Shown here piece after piece: positions 36,790-44,181 of a stretch of 64,000 bases of DNA. Position 1 is the first letter of the stretch. Each line of letters opens with the position of its first letter. The stretch covers positions 186,001-250,000 of the forward strand of contig NZ_JAOVZO020000018.1 in assembly GCF_025717065.2 (NCBI RefSeq). The letters run 5' to 3'. Below the pieces are notes generated by a model, which saw nothing but the letters and a program-made list of their open reading frames with translations, did no database searches and had not been told where the DNA came from. Source of the DNA: Tahibacter soli (GTDB lineage: Bacteria; Pseudomonadota; Gammaproteobacteria; Xanthomonadales; Rhodanobacteraceae). The position numbers and the translations under genes are program-made.

Positions 36790-36841
36790 CTAGGCGTGGC
36801 GTGACTTGACGTCTACGCGTTTACTTTGCGCAAAAAGCTGG

Positions 36842-36861
36842 ATACCGGCCTTCGCCGGTAT
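36842..36861. repeat. REP-like palindrome (CTGGAT...ATGACG type)
   Basis: ATACCGGC and GCCGGTAT pair around CTTC, flanked by CTGG and GACG. The sequence interrupted by the IS4-family element (37258-37274 joined to 38581-38590) is another member of this family. Confidence 0.65.
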
Positions 36862-37017
36862 GACGGCTTTGTAGAAGCGCCACGCCTTGGCCGTCGCCGT
36901 CGCCGTTGCCGTTGCATCTGGCGGCAGGAAGCCGCCCGCTCTACCCGGAGCCCCGTCGGTCGCGGCGAGATTGCGGAGGATCAGCCCGCGCAGCGGGTGC
37001 GCACAGGATGTGCGCTG

Positions 37018-37051
37018 TTCGTTGACGGGCCATGGATGGCCCATCAACGAA
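37018..37051. repeat. 34-bp intergenic palindrome
   Basis: Arms TTCGTTGA and TCAACGAA enclose GGGCCATGGATGGCCC. The core pattern CCxyGGATGG also occurs in a hairpin at 42400-42417 (CGAGCCACGGATGGCTCG), so this is a second REP-like family in the window. Confidence 0.6.
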
Positions 37052-37164
37052 CCCCGGAGCGATCTCGCGGAGTCGGAGGGCAGGATGCCCGGAGACCGCG
37101 GCCGTCGGGGTGTCCTTGGAGAGTGCAGAGAGGGATTGGACAAGCAATCTCTCTCTGCTCGCTC

Positions 37165-37226
37165 GCGGCAGCGAGCGAAACGCTTTGTTCAACGCGCGGC
37201 AGCGAGCGAAACGCTTTGTTCAACGC
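37165..37226. repeat. 31-bp tandem duplication
   Basis: Two identical 31-bp units, 37165-37195 and 37196-37226, each beginning GCGGCAGCGAGCG and ending GTTCAACGC. Not within a supported gene. Confidence 0.85.
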
Positions 37227-37274
37227 CAGGCGTAAGGACAAAGCGATAAACAAAAACTGGATCCCAGCGTTCGC

Positions 37275-38571
37275 TCACTGCTGTCCGGAATATTTGTATA
37301 CGAGCAAGCGAAAAGTGTTGCGGCGCTTGGATTAACGGGTTAAGACCCTGAGCGCCAACTCAAATCCGAGCGCCGCAACGATGTACAGAGTAAGCCGCCT
37401 GGGCGAACTATTGGAAGAGAGCTTCCGCGCCCGCTTCGACGCGCAGGTGCGTCAGCACAACGCCGACAAGCACCTCAAGAAGTTCAAACGCTGGGACCAG
37501 TTCGTGGCGATGACCTGTGCGCAGTTGCAGGGCGCCACGAGCCTGCGCGCGCTCACCGGCGGTCTGAAGGCGCTGTCGAACCACCACTATCACCTGCGCA
37601 CCAGACTCGTTGGCCACTCGACCTTGGCCGATGCCAACCAGCGCGATCCGGCGGTGTTCGGAGCGGTGGCGCAAATGCTGATGTCGCAGGTGGCGCGCAA
37701 GCTGCGCAAGGAGTGCCAGCGGACGCTGGTACGGATCGACTCGACCTCGATCACGCTCAAAGGCAACGGCTTTGACGCGTGGACGTCCGATACGAGCAAC
37801 TGCTTCACGCAAGGGCTGAAGCTGCATGTGGCGCTCGACGATGCGGATGTGCCGGTCTATCACAGCATCACGGCGGCCAACGTCAACGATGTGACCGAAG
37901 GAGCGAAGATACCGATCGAACGCGGCACGACGTACGTGTTCGACAAGGGCTACTGCGACTATGGCTGGTGGTGGTCGATCCACCAGGCCGGCGCATGGTT
38001 CGTCACGCGAGTGAAGACCAACGCGGCGCTGAAGGTCGAGCAGACACTGCCGATTCCTCCGGGCAATCGATCCCGGATTCTGGCTGACGAAGTCGTGCGT
38101 CTGAGCAACAAGAACCCCGGCGCGGGCCGCAAGAATCCTTATACCGCGCGGCTGCGGCGTATCACGATACGAAGAGACAACGACCAGACGCTCGTGCTGA
38201 TCAGCAACGACCTGGACCGCAGTGCTGCGCAGATCGCCGCCTGCTATCAACAACGCTGGGACGTCGAATTGTTCTTCAAGTGGCTCAAGCAGCACTTGAA
38301 CATCAAGCGCTATCTGGGCCGATCTCCCAACGCGGTGCGTACACAATTGCTCATCGCGCTGATCGTCTATCTGCTCGTGGCCTTGTTAAGACATCGCACG
38401 AAAACCGACGCGACGCTCTGGCTGTTCACCGCCGTTCTACGCATGACTTTGTTCGAGCGGCCGCAGTTGCACGAGGACATGCGACAACGACGAGCGACCA
38501 AGGCTGCCGAGCTCGATGCTCGACAGCCTCAACTGGCTGATTGGAAATGATATTTATTCCGGACAGCAGTG
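37275..38571 (+). mobile_element. IS4-family insertion sequence, complete
   Basis: Terminal inverted repeats are TCACTGCTGTCCGGAATA at 37275-37292 and TATTCCGGACAGCAGTG(A) ending at 38571/38572. They enclose one intact transposase gene. The 9-bp sequence AGCGTTCGC occurs immediately outside both ends (37266-37274 and 38572-38580), the target duplication expected for IS4 elements. The exact end is ambiguous by one base. The target is the loop of a REP-like palindrome. Perfect repeats and an intact frame suggest recent insertion. Confidence 0.9.
37381..38550 (+). CDS. IS4-family transposase
   Basis: A 389-residue DDE transposase that would cut and join the element's ends. The first Asp is in RIDSTSITL (about 120), the second in VFDKGYCDY (about 187), and the Glu in the IS4 signature YQQRWDVELFFKWLK (Y-2-R-3-E-6-K, near 290). 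The N-terminal part (LLEESFRARFDAQVRQH, then RWDQFVAMTCAQLQG) is the usual IS4 N-terminal domain. Length is normal and no frameshift is seen, so it is probably active. ATG 37381 lies 106 bp inside the left end of the element. Confidence 0.95.
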   Translation: MYRVSRLGELLEESFRARFDAQVRQHNADKHLKKFKRWDQFVAMTCAQLQGATSLRALTGGLKALSNHHYHLRTRLVGHSTLADANQRDPAVFGAVAQMLMSQVARKLRKECQRTLVRIDSTSITLKGNGFDAWTSDTSNCFTQGLKLHVALDDADVPVYHSITAANVNDVTEGAKIPIERGTTYVFDKGYCDYGWWWSIHQAGAWFVTRVKTNAALKVEQTLPIPPGNRSRILADEVVRLSNKNPGAGRKNPYTARLRRITIRRDNDQTLVLISNDLDRSAAQIAACYQQRWDVELFFKWLKQHLNIKRYLGRSPNAVRTQLLIALIVYLLVALLRHRTKTDATLWLFTAVLRMTLFERPQLHEDMRQRRATKAAELDARQPQLADWK

Positions 38572-38618
38572 AGCGTTCGCCGGGATGACGAGCCGAGAGC
38601 CCCTCGACCAACGTCGCA

Positions 38619-38650
38619 GTTGAAATTAAATTCAACGTCAATTAAATTTC
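38619..38650 (+). promoter_or_regulatory. AT-rich inverted repeat, candidate TetR operator
   Basis: In a GC-rich setting, GTTGAA-N6-TTCAAC (38619-38636) overlaps a larger imperfect palindrome with arms GAAATTAAATT (38622-38632) and AATTAAATTTC (38640-38650). It lies just upstream of the TetR-type gene and its export operon. TetR regulators usually repress their own operon through such sites. Confidence 0.55.
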
Positions 38651-38729
38651 GCGCCATGCCGAACAAACCCACCCCGACACCCCCAAGCGAGGCCGCGGCC
38701 GCCCGCCAGCCGACGCGACGACGCCCGAC

Positions 38730-39332
38730 GTGCGGGAACGCCTGCTCGACGCCGCGCTGACGCTGTTCTCCGAGCACGGCATCGCCGGCACCGCGCTGAG
38801 CCTCGTCGCGCGCAAGGCGCGCGTCACGCCGGCGCTGATGCACTACTACTTCGGCAACAAGGACCGCCTCGTCGACGCCGTCATCGACGAGCGCCTCGAA
38901 CCGCTCGTGCAGGCGTTCGGCGCGAAGGTCGGCGCACTGACCAACGATCCGCGCCGCGCGATCGAAACCTTCGTCGCCGAAGTCATCGCCACGCTCTCCG
39001 CGCACGCCTGGCTGCCCGGCCTGTGGCTGCGGGAGGTCGTCATCGAAGGCGGCCAGCTGCGCGCGCGCATGCTCGAACGCCTCGCGCCGCAGGTCGCCCA
39101 CGTCGTCGCCGACGGCGCCCGCCGTGCGCAAGCCGCCGGACGTCTGAACCCCGATCTCGAGCCACGCCTGCTGATGGTGTCGCTCGTCGGTCTCGCCGTG
39201 TTTCCGGTCGCCGCGCAGTCGATCTGGCGCAAGGTGTTCGACGCGACCGACATCACCGCCGACACCCTTACCCGTCATGTGCTCGCGCTGCTGATGCGCG
39301 GCCTGGAGCTGCCCGATGAAACGCGCCGTTGA
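38730..39332 (+). CDS. TetR-family regulator of an ABC export operon
   Basis: From GTG 38730 it has 200 residues: a TetR helix-turn-helix (LLDAALTLFSEHGIAGTALS, then ALMHYYFGNKDRLVDAVIDE) followed by a helical ligand domain. The frame is open upstream to 38646 and encodes PKRGRGRPPADATTPD, a typical basic TetR N-terminus, but without ATG. An ATG at 38656 (MPNKPTPTPP) lies one frame off; adding one C to the five-C run at 38680-38684 would join them. A single-base deletion or sequencing error is therefore likely. It overlaps the HlyD-type gene by 17 nt. The layout resembles E. coli cecR-ybhGFSR. Confidence 0.85.
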   Translation: MRERLLDAALTLFSEHGIAGTALSLVARKARVTPALMHYYFGNKDRLVDAVIDERLEPLVQAFGAKVGALTNDPRRAIETFVAEVIATLSAHAWLPGLWLREVVIEGGQLRARMLERLAPQVAHVVADGARRAQAAGRLNPDLEPRLLMVSLVGLAVFPVAAQSIWRKVFDATDITADTLTRHVLALLMRGLELPDETRR

Positions 39333-40284
39333 AATTTCTCTGTTGTTTTTCTGCGTCACGCTCGCCGCGTGCTCGCGCGAGCGTGCCGAGGCGCCGCTGC
39401 TCGGCACGCTCGAATGGGATCGCATCGCGGTCGCCGCCGAGGCTTCCGAGCCGATCGTGCGCATCGCCGTGAAGGAGGGCGACGCCGTCGAAGCCGGCCA
39501 GCTCATCCTCGAACTCGATCCGCGCCGCGCCGACGCGCGCCTCGCGCAGGCGCGCGCCGACCTTGCGCAGCGCGAGGCGGCGCTGTCGGAACTCGTCAAC
39601 GGCGCGCGCGTCGAGACGATCGCCGCGGCCCGCGCCGACCTCGCGCGCAACGACGTCGCCGTGGCCGACGCGCAGCGCGAACGCAGTCGCCAGGCCGACC
39701 TGCGCCAGCGCGGCCTGAACGCGCAGGCCGATCTCGACCGCGCCGACACGACGCTGAAAGCCGCGCGCGCGCAAGCCGCGTCGAGCCGCGCCCAACTGCA
39801 GCAGCTGACGAACGGCTCGCGCGTCGAGGACGTTGCGCAGGCGCAGAGCGCGCTCGACGCGGCGCGCGGCCAGGTCGACGAGCTGACCGTCGCGCGCGAG
39901 CGCCTGACGGTCAAGGCGCCGCAGGCCGGCCGCATCGACGCGCTGCCGTTCAAGCTCGGCGACCAGCCGCCGCTCGGCGCCGCGATCGTGTCGCTGCTCA
40001 GCGGCGCGGCGCCTTACGCGCGCGTCTACGTGCCCGAGCCGCGCCGCGCGGCGACGCAGAACGGCCAGCGCTATCGCGTGCACGTCGATGGCGCGAAGGA
40101 GAGTTTCGACGCGACCGTGCGCAGCATTCGCGCCGAGCCCGCGTTCACGCCGTACTACGCGCTGTCGGGCGACGACGCGGCGCGGCTGTCGTATCGCGCC
40201 GAACTGGTGATCGCCGGCGACGCCGCGCGGCACTTGCCGGCCGGCTTGCCCTTGCAGGCGGAGCGCGTCGCCGATGAGCGCTGA
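39316..40284 (+). CDS. HlyD-type periplasmic adaptor lipoprotein
   Basis: A 322-residue membrane-fusion (adaptor) protein linking an inner-membrane ABC exporter to an outer-membrane channel. It begins with a lipoprotein signal ending in the lipobox LAACS. The barrel-sandwich half (EPIVRIAVKEGDAVEAGQLI) is followed by a coiled-coil hairpin of about residues 70-195, rich in Ala, Arg and Gln (ADLAQREAALSELVNG repeated as LQQLTNGSRVEDVAQAQSAL). The second lipoyl half follows (LTVKAPQAGRIDALPFKLGD), then a beta-barrel. It resembles YbhG. It overlaps the TetR gene by 17 nt and the ATPase gene by 11 nt, so it is part of one operon. Confidence 0.9.
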   Translation: MKRAVEISLLFFCVTLAACSRERAEAPLLGTLEWDRIAVAAEASEPIVRIAVKEGDAVEAGQLILELDPRRADARLAQARADLAQREAALSELVNGARVETIAAARADLARNDVAVADAQRERSRQADLRQRGLNAQADLDRADTTLKAARAQAASSRAQLQQLTNGSRVEDVAQAQSALDAARGQVDELTVARERLTVKAPQAGRIDALPFKLGDQPPLGAAIVSLLSGAAPYARVYVPEPRRAATQNGQRYRVHVDGAKESFDATVRSIRAEPAFTPYYALSGDDAARLSYRAELVIAGDAARHLPAGLPLQAERVADER

Positions 40285-41227
40285 CACCGCCTCGAACGGC
40301 AACGCGATCGTCGCGCGCGGCCTGACGCGCCGTTTCGGCACGCTCGTCGCCGTCGACCACGTCGACCTCACCGTCGCGCGCGCGCAGGTCTACGGCTTTC
40401 TCGGACCGAACGGCTCGGGCAAGTCGACGACGATTCGCATGCTGTGCGGCCTCCTGATGCCGAGCGAGGGCGAAATCAGCGTGCTCGGCCATTCGATTCC
40501 CGCCGAGGCCGAAGCGCTCAAGCGCCGCATCGGCTACATGACGCAAAAGTTCTCGTTGTACGAAGACCTCACGGTGCAGGAGAACCTCGAGTTCCTCGCC
40601 GCCGTGCACGACGTGCCGCGCGCCGCGACGCGCGCGCGCATCGACGAACTGCTCGAACGCTACTGGCTCGGCGACCGGCGCAAGCAGCTCGCGGGCACGA
40701 TGTCGGGCGGCCAGAAACAGCGCCTGGCGCTCGCCGGCGCCGTGCTGCACAAGCCGGAACTGTTGTTCCTCGACGAGCCGACCAGCGCGGTCGACCCGCA
40801 GTCGCGTCGCGAGTTCTGGGAATCGCTGTTCGAACTCGCCGACGCCGGCACGACGATCCTCGTGTCGACGCATTACATGGACGAGGCCGAGCGCTGCCAT
40901 CGTCTGGCCATTCTCGATACCGGCCGCCTCGTCGCCGACGGCACGCCGCGCGAGTTGTGCGAAGAGTTGCCGTACGCCGTGCGGCTGATCGAAACGCCGG
41001 CGCCGCGCCGCGCGCAGCTGGCGCTCAAGCACGTCGCCGGCGTCGTGTCGATGGCGCAGATCGGCGCGGAACTGCGCGTGCTCGCCGACAAGCGCGAGGC
41101 GGACGACGGCGCGCTCGACGCGGCGCTCAGGGCCGCCGGCATCGACGCGCGCGTCAAGGAAGGCCGCGCCAATCTCGAAGACGTGTTCGTCGCCGCCACC
41201 CGCAAACCGTTGACGGAGGCCGCATGA
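40274..41227 (+). CDS. ABC transporter ATP-binding protein (exporter)
   Basis: A 317-residue ATPase powering the adjacent permease. Walker A is GPNGSGKST, the signature is MSGGQKQRLALAGA, Walker B is ELLFLDEPTSAVDP and the switch His is in VSTHYMDEAE. This is the ABC-2 drug/antibiotic exporter class (CcmA/YbhF-like). Only one nucleotide-binding domain is present, unlike YbhF with two, so the working unit is probably a dimer. It starts inside the end of the HlyD-type gene and its stop overlaps the permease ATG as ATGA. Confidence 0.92.
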   Translation: MSADTASNGNAIVARGLTRRFGTLVAVDHVDLTVARAQVYGFLGPNGSGKSTTIRMLCGLLMPSEGEISVLGHSIPAEAEALKRRIGYMTQKFSLYEDLTVQENLEFLAAVHDVPRAATRARIDELLERYWLGDRRKQLAGTMSGGQKQRLALAGAVLHKPELLFLDEPTSAVDPQSRREFWESLFELADAGTTILVSTHYMDEAERCHRLAILDTGRLVADGTPRELCEELPYAVRLIETPAPRRAQLALKHVAGVVSMAQIGAELRVLADKREADDGALDAALRAAGIDARVKEGRANLEDVFVAATRKPLTEAA

Positions 41228-42318
41228 GCCTGCGCCGCATGCTGTCGGTCGTGGTCAAGGAGCTGCGCCAGCTGCGCCGCGACCGCCTGACGTTCGCGAT
41301 GATCATCGGCATTCCGACGATGCAGCTGATCCTGTTCGGCTTCGCGATCAATCTCGATGTGCGTCATTTGCAGGGCGCCGTGCTCGACGAAGCCAACACC
41401 GCGCGTTCGCGCGAACTCGTCGCCGAACTCGGCGCCTCGCAGGTGATCGAATTCCATCGCCGGCTCGCGACGCCGCAGGAACTCGACGATCTCTTGCGCG
41501 AAGGCGCGATCAGTGCCGCGCTGGTGATTCCGGCCGATTTCGAAACGCGGCTGGAACGCCGCGATCACCCGCCGCTGCAGGTCGTCGTCGACGGCTCGGA
41601 CCAGGTGGTGCAGTCGGCCGCGCGGCAGCTCGCCGCGTATCCGATCGAACGCCTGCGCAATCCGCTCGCGACCAGCGTGAACAATGTCGAGATCGTGAAT
41701 TTCTACAATCCGGAACGCCGCGCGCCGGTGAACACCGTGCCGGGGCTCGTCGGCGTGATCCTGACGATGACCATGGTGATGTTCACGGCGATGGCGCTCG
41801 TGCGGGAGCGCGAACGCGGCAACATGGAAATGCTGATCGCGACGCCGGTGTCGCCGTGGGAGCTGACGGTCGGCAAGGTGCTGCCGTTCGTCGGCATCGG
41901 GCTCGTGCAGGTGACCGTCGTGCTGTTCCTCGGCACGCTGATCTTCTCGGTGCCGATACGCGGGCATCTCGTCGACGTGTACGTCGCGGCGCTCGCGTTC
42001 ATCGTCGCGAGCCTGGCGCTCGGGGTGTTTCTCTCGACGCTCGCGAAGAGCCAGTTCCAGGCGATGCAGCTCGCGTTCTTCACGTTTCTGCCGCAGATCT
42101 TGCTGTCGGGATTCATGTTTCCGTACGCCGGCATGCCGAAGCTCGCGCAGTGGATCTCCGAGGTTCTGCCGATGACGCATTTCATCCGCCTGATCCGCGG
42201 AATCATGCTGCGCGGCGCATCGCTGGGCGACCTGTGGCACGAACTGGCGGCGCTCGGCGTGTTCAGCGCGCTGATGCTGTCGATCGCGGTGGCGCGGGTG
42301 AGCAAGCGGCTCGACTGA
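41224..42318 (+). CDS. ABC-2 type permease
   Basis: A 364-residue inner-membrane permease. It has one N-terminal membrane segment (RLTFAMIIGIPTMQLILFGF), a large periplasmic domain of about 150 residues (LVIPADFETRLERRDHPPLQ, then DGSDQVVQSAARQLAAYP), then five more membrane segments starting at VPGLVGVILTMTMVMFTAMA. This is the ABC2_membrane_3 architecture of YbhS/YbhR. Only one permease gene is present, so a homodimer is likely. It is the last gene of the operon. Substrate cannot be read from sequence; drugs or organic ions are typical of the family. Confidence 0.9.
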   Translation: MSLRRMLSVVVKELRQLRRDRLTFAMIIGIPTMQLILFGFAINLDVRHLQGAVLDEANTARSRELVAELGASQVIEFHRRLATPQELDDLLREGAISAALVIPADFETRLERRDHPPLQVVVDGSDQVVQSAARQLAAYPIERLRNPLATSVNNVEIVNFYNPERRAPVNTVPGLVGVILTMTMVMFTAMALVRERERGNMEMLIATPVSPWELTVGKVLPFVGIGLVQVTVVLFLGTLIFSVPIRGHLVDVYVAALAFIVASLALGVFLSTLAKSQFQAMQLAFFTFLPQILLSGFMFPYAGMPKLAQWISEVLPMTHFIRLIRGIMLRGASLGDLWHELAALGVFSALMLSIAVARVSKRLD

Positions 42319-42399
42319 GTTGCGAATCCCCCGTTTGAGCCAAGGACGATTCCCGCAACGGACCTTTAAACGAAACGCCGAACGCGTTCAGAGTTTCTG

Positions 42400-42417
42400 C
42401 GAGCCACGGATGGCTCG
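42400..42417. repeat. Small REP-like hairpin
   Basis: CGAGCC and GGCTCG pair around ACGGAT in the 213-bp gap after the permease gene. It shares its core with the 34-bp palindrome at 37018-37051. The rest of the gap is unremarkable apart from the ribosome-binding site GGAGG of the next gene. Confidence 0.5.
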
Positions 42418-42531
42418 TCTTGAACACGTCCGGGATGGACTTGTTCAAGGCTTCCTTAAATATTTTCTAATCGCCTGCGACCATTCTGTATCCCTAAACG
42501 TAGAGACGACAGACGATAGCGGAGGTGTCCC

Positions 42532-43083
42532 GTGTTGCACGTTGTACCAGCCTCGGCCGCGCAGCTCGCGGCGCTGGCCGAGGGCGACGAGGTTTTCGCC
42601 GCGCGCTTCGACCGCGCCGTGGCCAAGGGTTATTGCGAGTTTCCCGGTGCCGCCGAGCGCGGCCTCGAAGGGTTGTGGAACGGCGAGGCGACGCCCGCGT
42701 GGTGGACGCACCTGTTCCTGCTGCCGGCCGGCGACCTGATCGGCCTCGGCGGTTACCAGGGCGCGCCCGACGCCGAAGGCACGGTCGAGATCGGCTACTG
42801 CATCGCGCCGGCGCACCGCGGCCGGGGCCTGGCGACGCAGGCCGTCGAGTCGCTCGTGCGGCGCGCGTTCGCCGACAGTCGCGTACGCTGCGTCGTCGCG
42901 CATACGCAGGCTTACCACGGCGCGTCGACGCGCGTGCTCGAACGTTGCGGCTTCGCCCGGGCGTTCGCGTTCTACGACCCGGCCGAGGGTTCGCTCTGGC
43001 GCTGGCAGCTGTGGAACGCCGGTCTCGAATACACCACGACCTACACGCGCAACGAAGGCCGGGCTACCATGCCCGGCGCATGA
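42532..43083 (+). CDS. GNAT-family N-acetyltransferase
   Basis: A 183-residue acetyltransferase of the RimJ-like Acetyltransf_3 type. The acetyl-CoA loop is in CIAPAHRGRGLATQAVESLV (Q/RxxGxG/A pattern RGRGLA), followed by the C-terminal CGFARAF motif. Substrate unknown. GTG 42532 is chosen because GGAGGTG lies 5-6 nt upstream. TGA 43081-43083 overlaps the ATG of the next gene as ATGA, so the acetyltransferase and the NrtR-type protein are translationally coupled. That link hints at a role in NAD or acyl metabolism, which is inference. Confidence 0.85.
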   Translation: MLHVVPASAAQLAALAEGDEVFAARFDRAVAKGYCEFPGAAERGLEGLWNGEATPAWWTHLFLLPAGDLIGLGGYQGAPDAEGTVEIGYCIAPAHRGRGLATQAVESLVRRAFADSRVRCVVAHTQAYHGASTRVLERCGFARAFAFYDPAEGSLWRWQLWNAGLEYTTTYTRNEGRATMPGA

Positions 43084-44012
43084 ACAACCCCGGCATCCTG
43101 ATCGGCCTCGACGCCGTCATCATCGCAGTCACCGGCGAGGCGCCGCGCGTGCTCACCGTCGTCGACGCCGCCAGCGGCGCCGACGCGCTGCCTTCGGGCC
43201 CGCTCGATCTCGAATCGCACGCGACGCTCGAACGCGGCGTGCGCGACTGGGTCGCGCAGCAGACCGGCTTTCAGCTCGGCTACGTCGAGCAGTTGTATAC
43301 CTTCGGCGACCGCTTTCGCGATCCGCGCGAGCGCGCCGGCGGCGAGCGCGTGATTTCCACGGCGTATCTCGCGCTGGTGCGCGAAGAATCGCTGCCGGCG
43401 AAGGCCGGGGCGCATTGGCGCAACTGGTACGGCTATCTGCCGTGGGAAGACTGGCGCAGCGGCCGGCCCGCGCTGATCGATCGCGACCTCGCGCCGCGCC
43501 TGCATGCGTGGGCCGCGCGCGACAAACGCAAGCGCGAACGCATCGATCTGACGTTCGGTCTCGACGACGCGCCGTGGGACCCCGAACGCACGCTCGAACG
43601 CTACGAGCTTTTGTGGGAAGCCGGTCTCGTCGGCGAGGCGCAGCGCGAGCGCGACTGCGCCGCGTCGACCGCGAGCGGCCACGCGATGGCGCTCGACCAT
43701 CGGCGCATCCTCGCCACCGCGCTCGGGCGTGTGCGCGGCAAGCTGTCGTACCGGCCGGTCGTGTTCGAGCTCTTGCCGCCGGAATTCACGTTGCTGCATC
43801 TGCAACAAGTGGTCGAAGCGCTCGCCGGCAACCGGCTGCACAAGCAGAACTTTCGCCGGCTGGTGGAAAGCGCGGGCCTCGTCGAAGGCACCGGCAGGCT
43901 TGCCGCGACCACGGGCGGGCGGCCGGCGGAGCTGTTCCGGTTCCGCCACGACGTGTTTCGCGAGCGGCCGGATCCGGGAGTGTATTTTCCCGGCGCCTGG
44001 TGGGGGCGGTAG
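43080..44012 (+). CDS. NrtR-type regulator (degenerate Nudix plus winged helix)
   Basis: A 310-residue protein. The N-terminal ~150 residues have a Nudix-like fold (ILIGLDAVIIAVTGEAPRVL), but the Nudix box is degenerate: GPLDLESHATLERGVRDWVA lacks the REUXEE residues. It therefore probably binds an ADP-ribose-like ligand without cleaving it. The C-terminal winged helix has the NrtR hallmarks HRRILATALGRVRGKLSYRP, LHLQQVVEAL, LHKQNFRRLVE and GRPAELFRFR. NrtR proteins repress NAD-metabolism genes and respond to ADP-ribose. No NAD genes are adjacent here, so the target is unknown. It is longer than typical NrtR (about 220-240 residues), with an insert near residues 150-200. Confidence 0.85.
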   Translation: MNNPGILIGLDAVIIAVTGEAPRVLTVVDAASGADALPSGPLDLESHATLERGVRDWVAQQTGFQLGYVEQLYTFGDRFRDPRERAGGERVISTAYLALVREESLPAKAGAHWRNWYGYLPWEDWRSGRPALIDRDLAPRLHAWAARDKRKRERIDLTFGLDDAPWDPERTLERYELLWEAGLVGEAQRERDCAASTASGHAMALDHRRILATALGRVRGKLSYRPVVFELLPPEFTLLHLQQVVEALAGNRLHKQNFRRLVESAGLVEGTGRLAATTGGRPAELFRFRHDVFRERPDPGVYFPGAWWGR

Positions 44013-44021
44013 CGATTTACT

Positions 44022-44053
44022 CCCTCTCCCCCAAACTCGTTTGGGGGAGAGGG
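44022..44053. repeat. Dispersed CTCTCCCCC hairpin, copy 2
   Basis: CCCTCTCCCCCAAA and TTTGGGGGAGAGGG pair around CTCG, 9 bp after the NrtR-type stop. It could also act as a terminator. Confidence 0.8.
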
Positions 44054-44125
44054 CCGGGGTGAGGGGAGAGCGTGTCGCACTTCGTCGAGGTCGACGAAAA
44101 CCGTAGCGGCGCCCCCTCATCCCAA

Positions 44126-44157
44126 CCTTCTCCCCCAAGCGAGCTTGGGGGAGAAGG
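44126..44157. repeat. Dispersed CTCTCCCCC hairpin, copy 3
   Basis: CCTTCTCCCCCAAGC and GCTTGGGGGAGAAGG pair around GA. The T/A substitution relative to copy 1 is matched on both arms. It lies between the converging NrtR-type and DMT genes. Confidence 0.8.
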
Positions 44158-44181
44158 AGTCCAAGATTCAGCACTTCAGCG

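Larger units (their letters stand above)
36714..37274. other. Gene-free 560-bp stretch rich in palindromes
   Basis: No convincing gene is seen. The stretch holds a CTCTCCCCC-type hairpin (36758-36789), a REP-like palindrome (36842-36861), a long palindrome (37018-37051), a 31-bp tandem repeat (37165-37226) and half of the palindrome split by the IS4-family element (from about 37258). Open frames here are short, Arg-rich and not supported by ribosome-binding sites. Confidence 0.7.
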
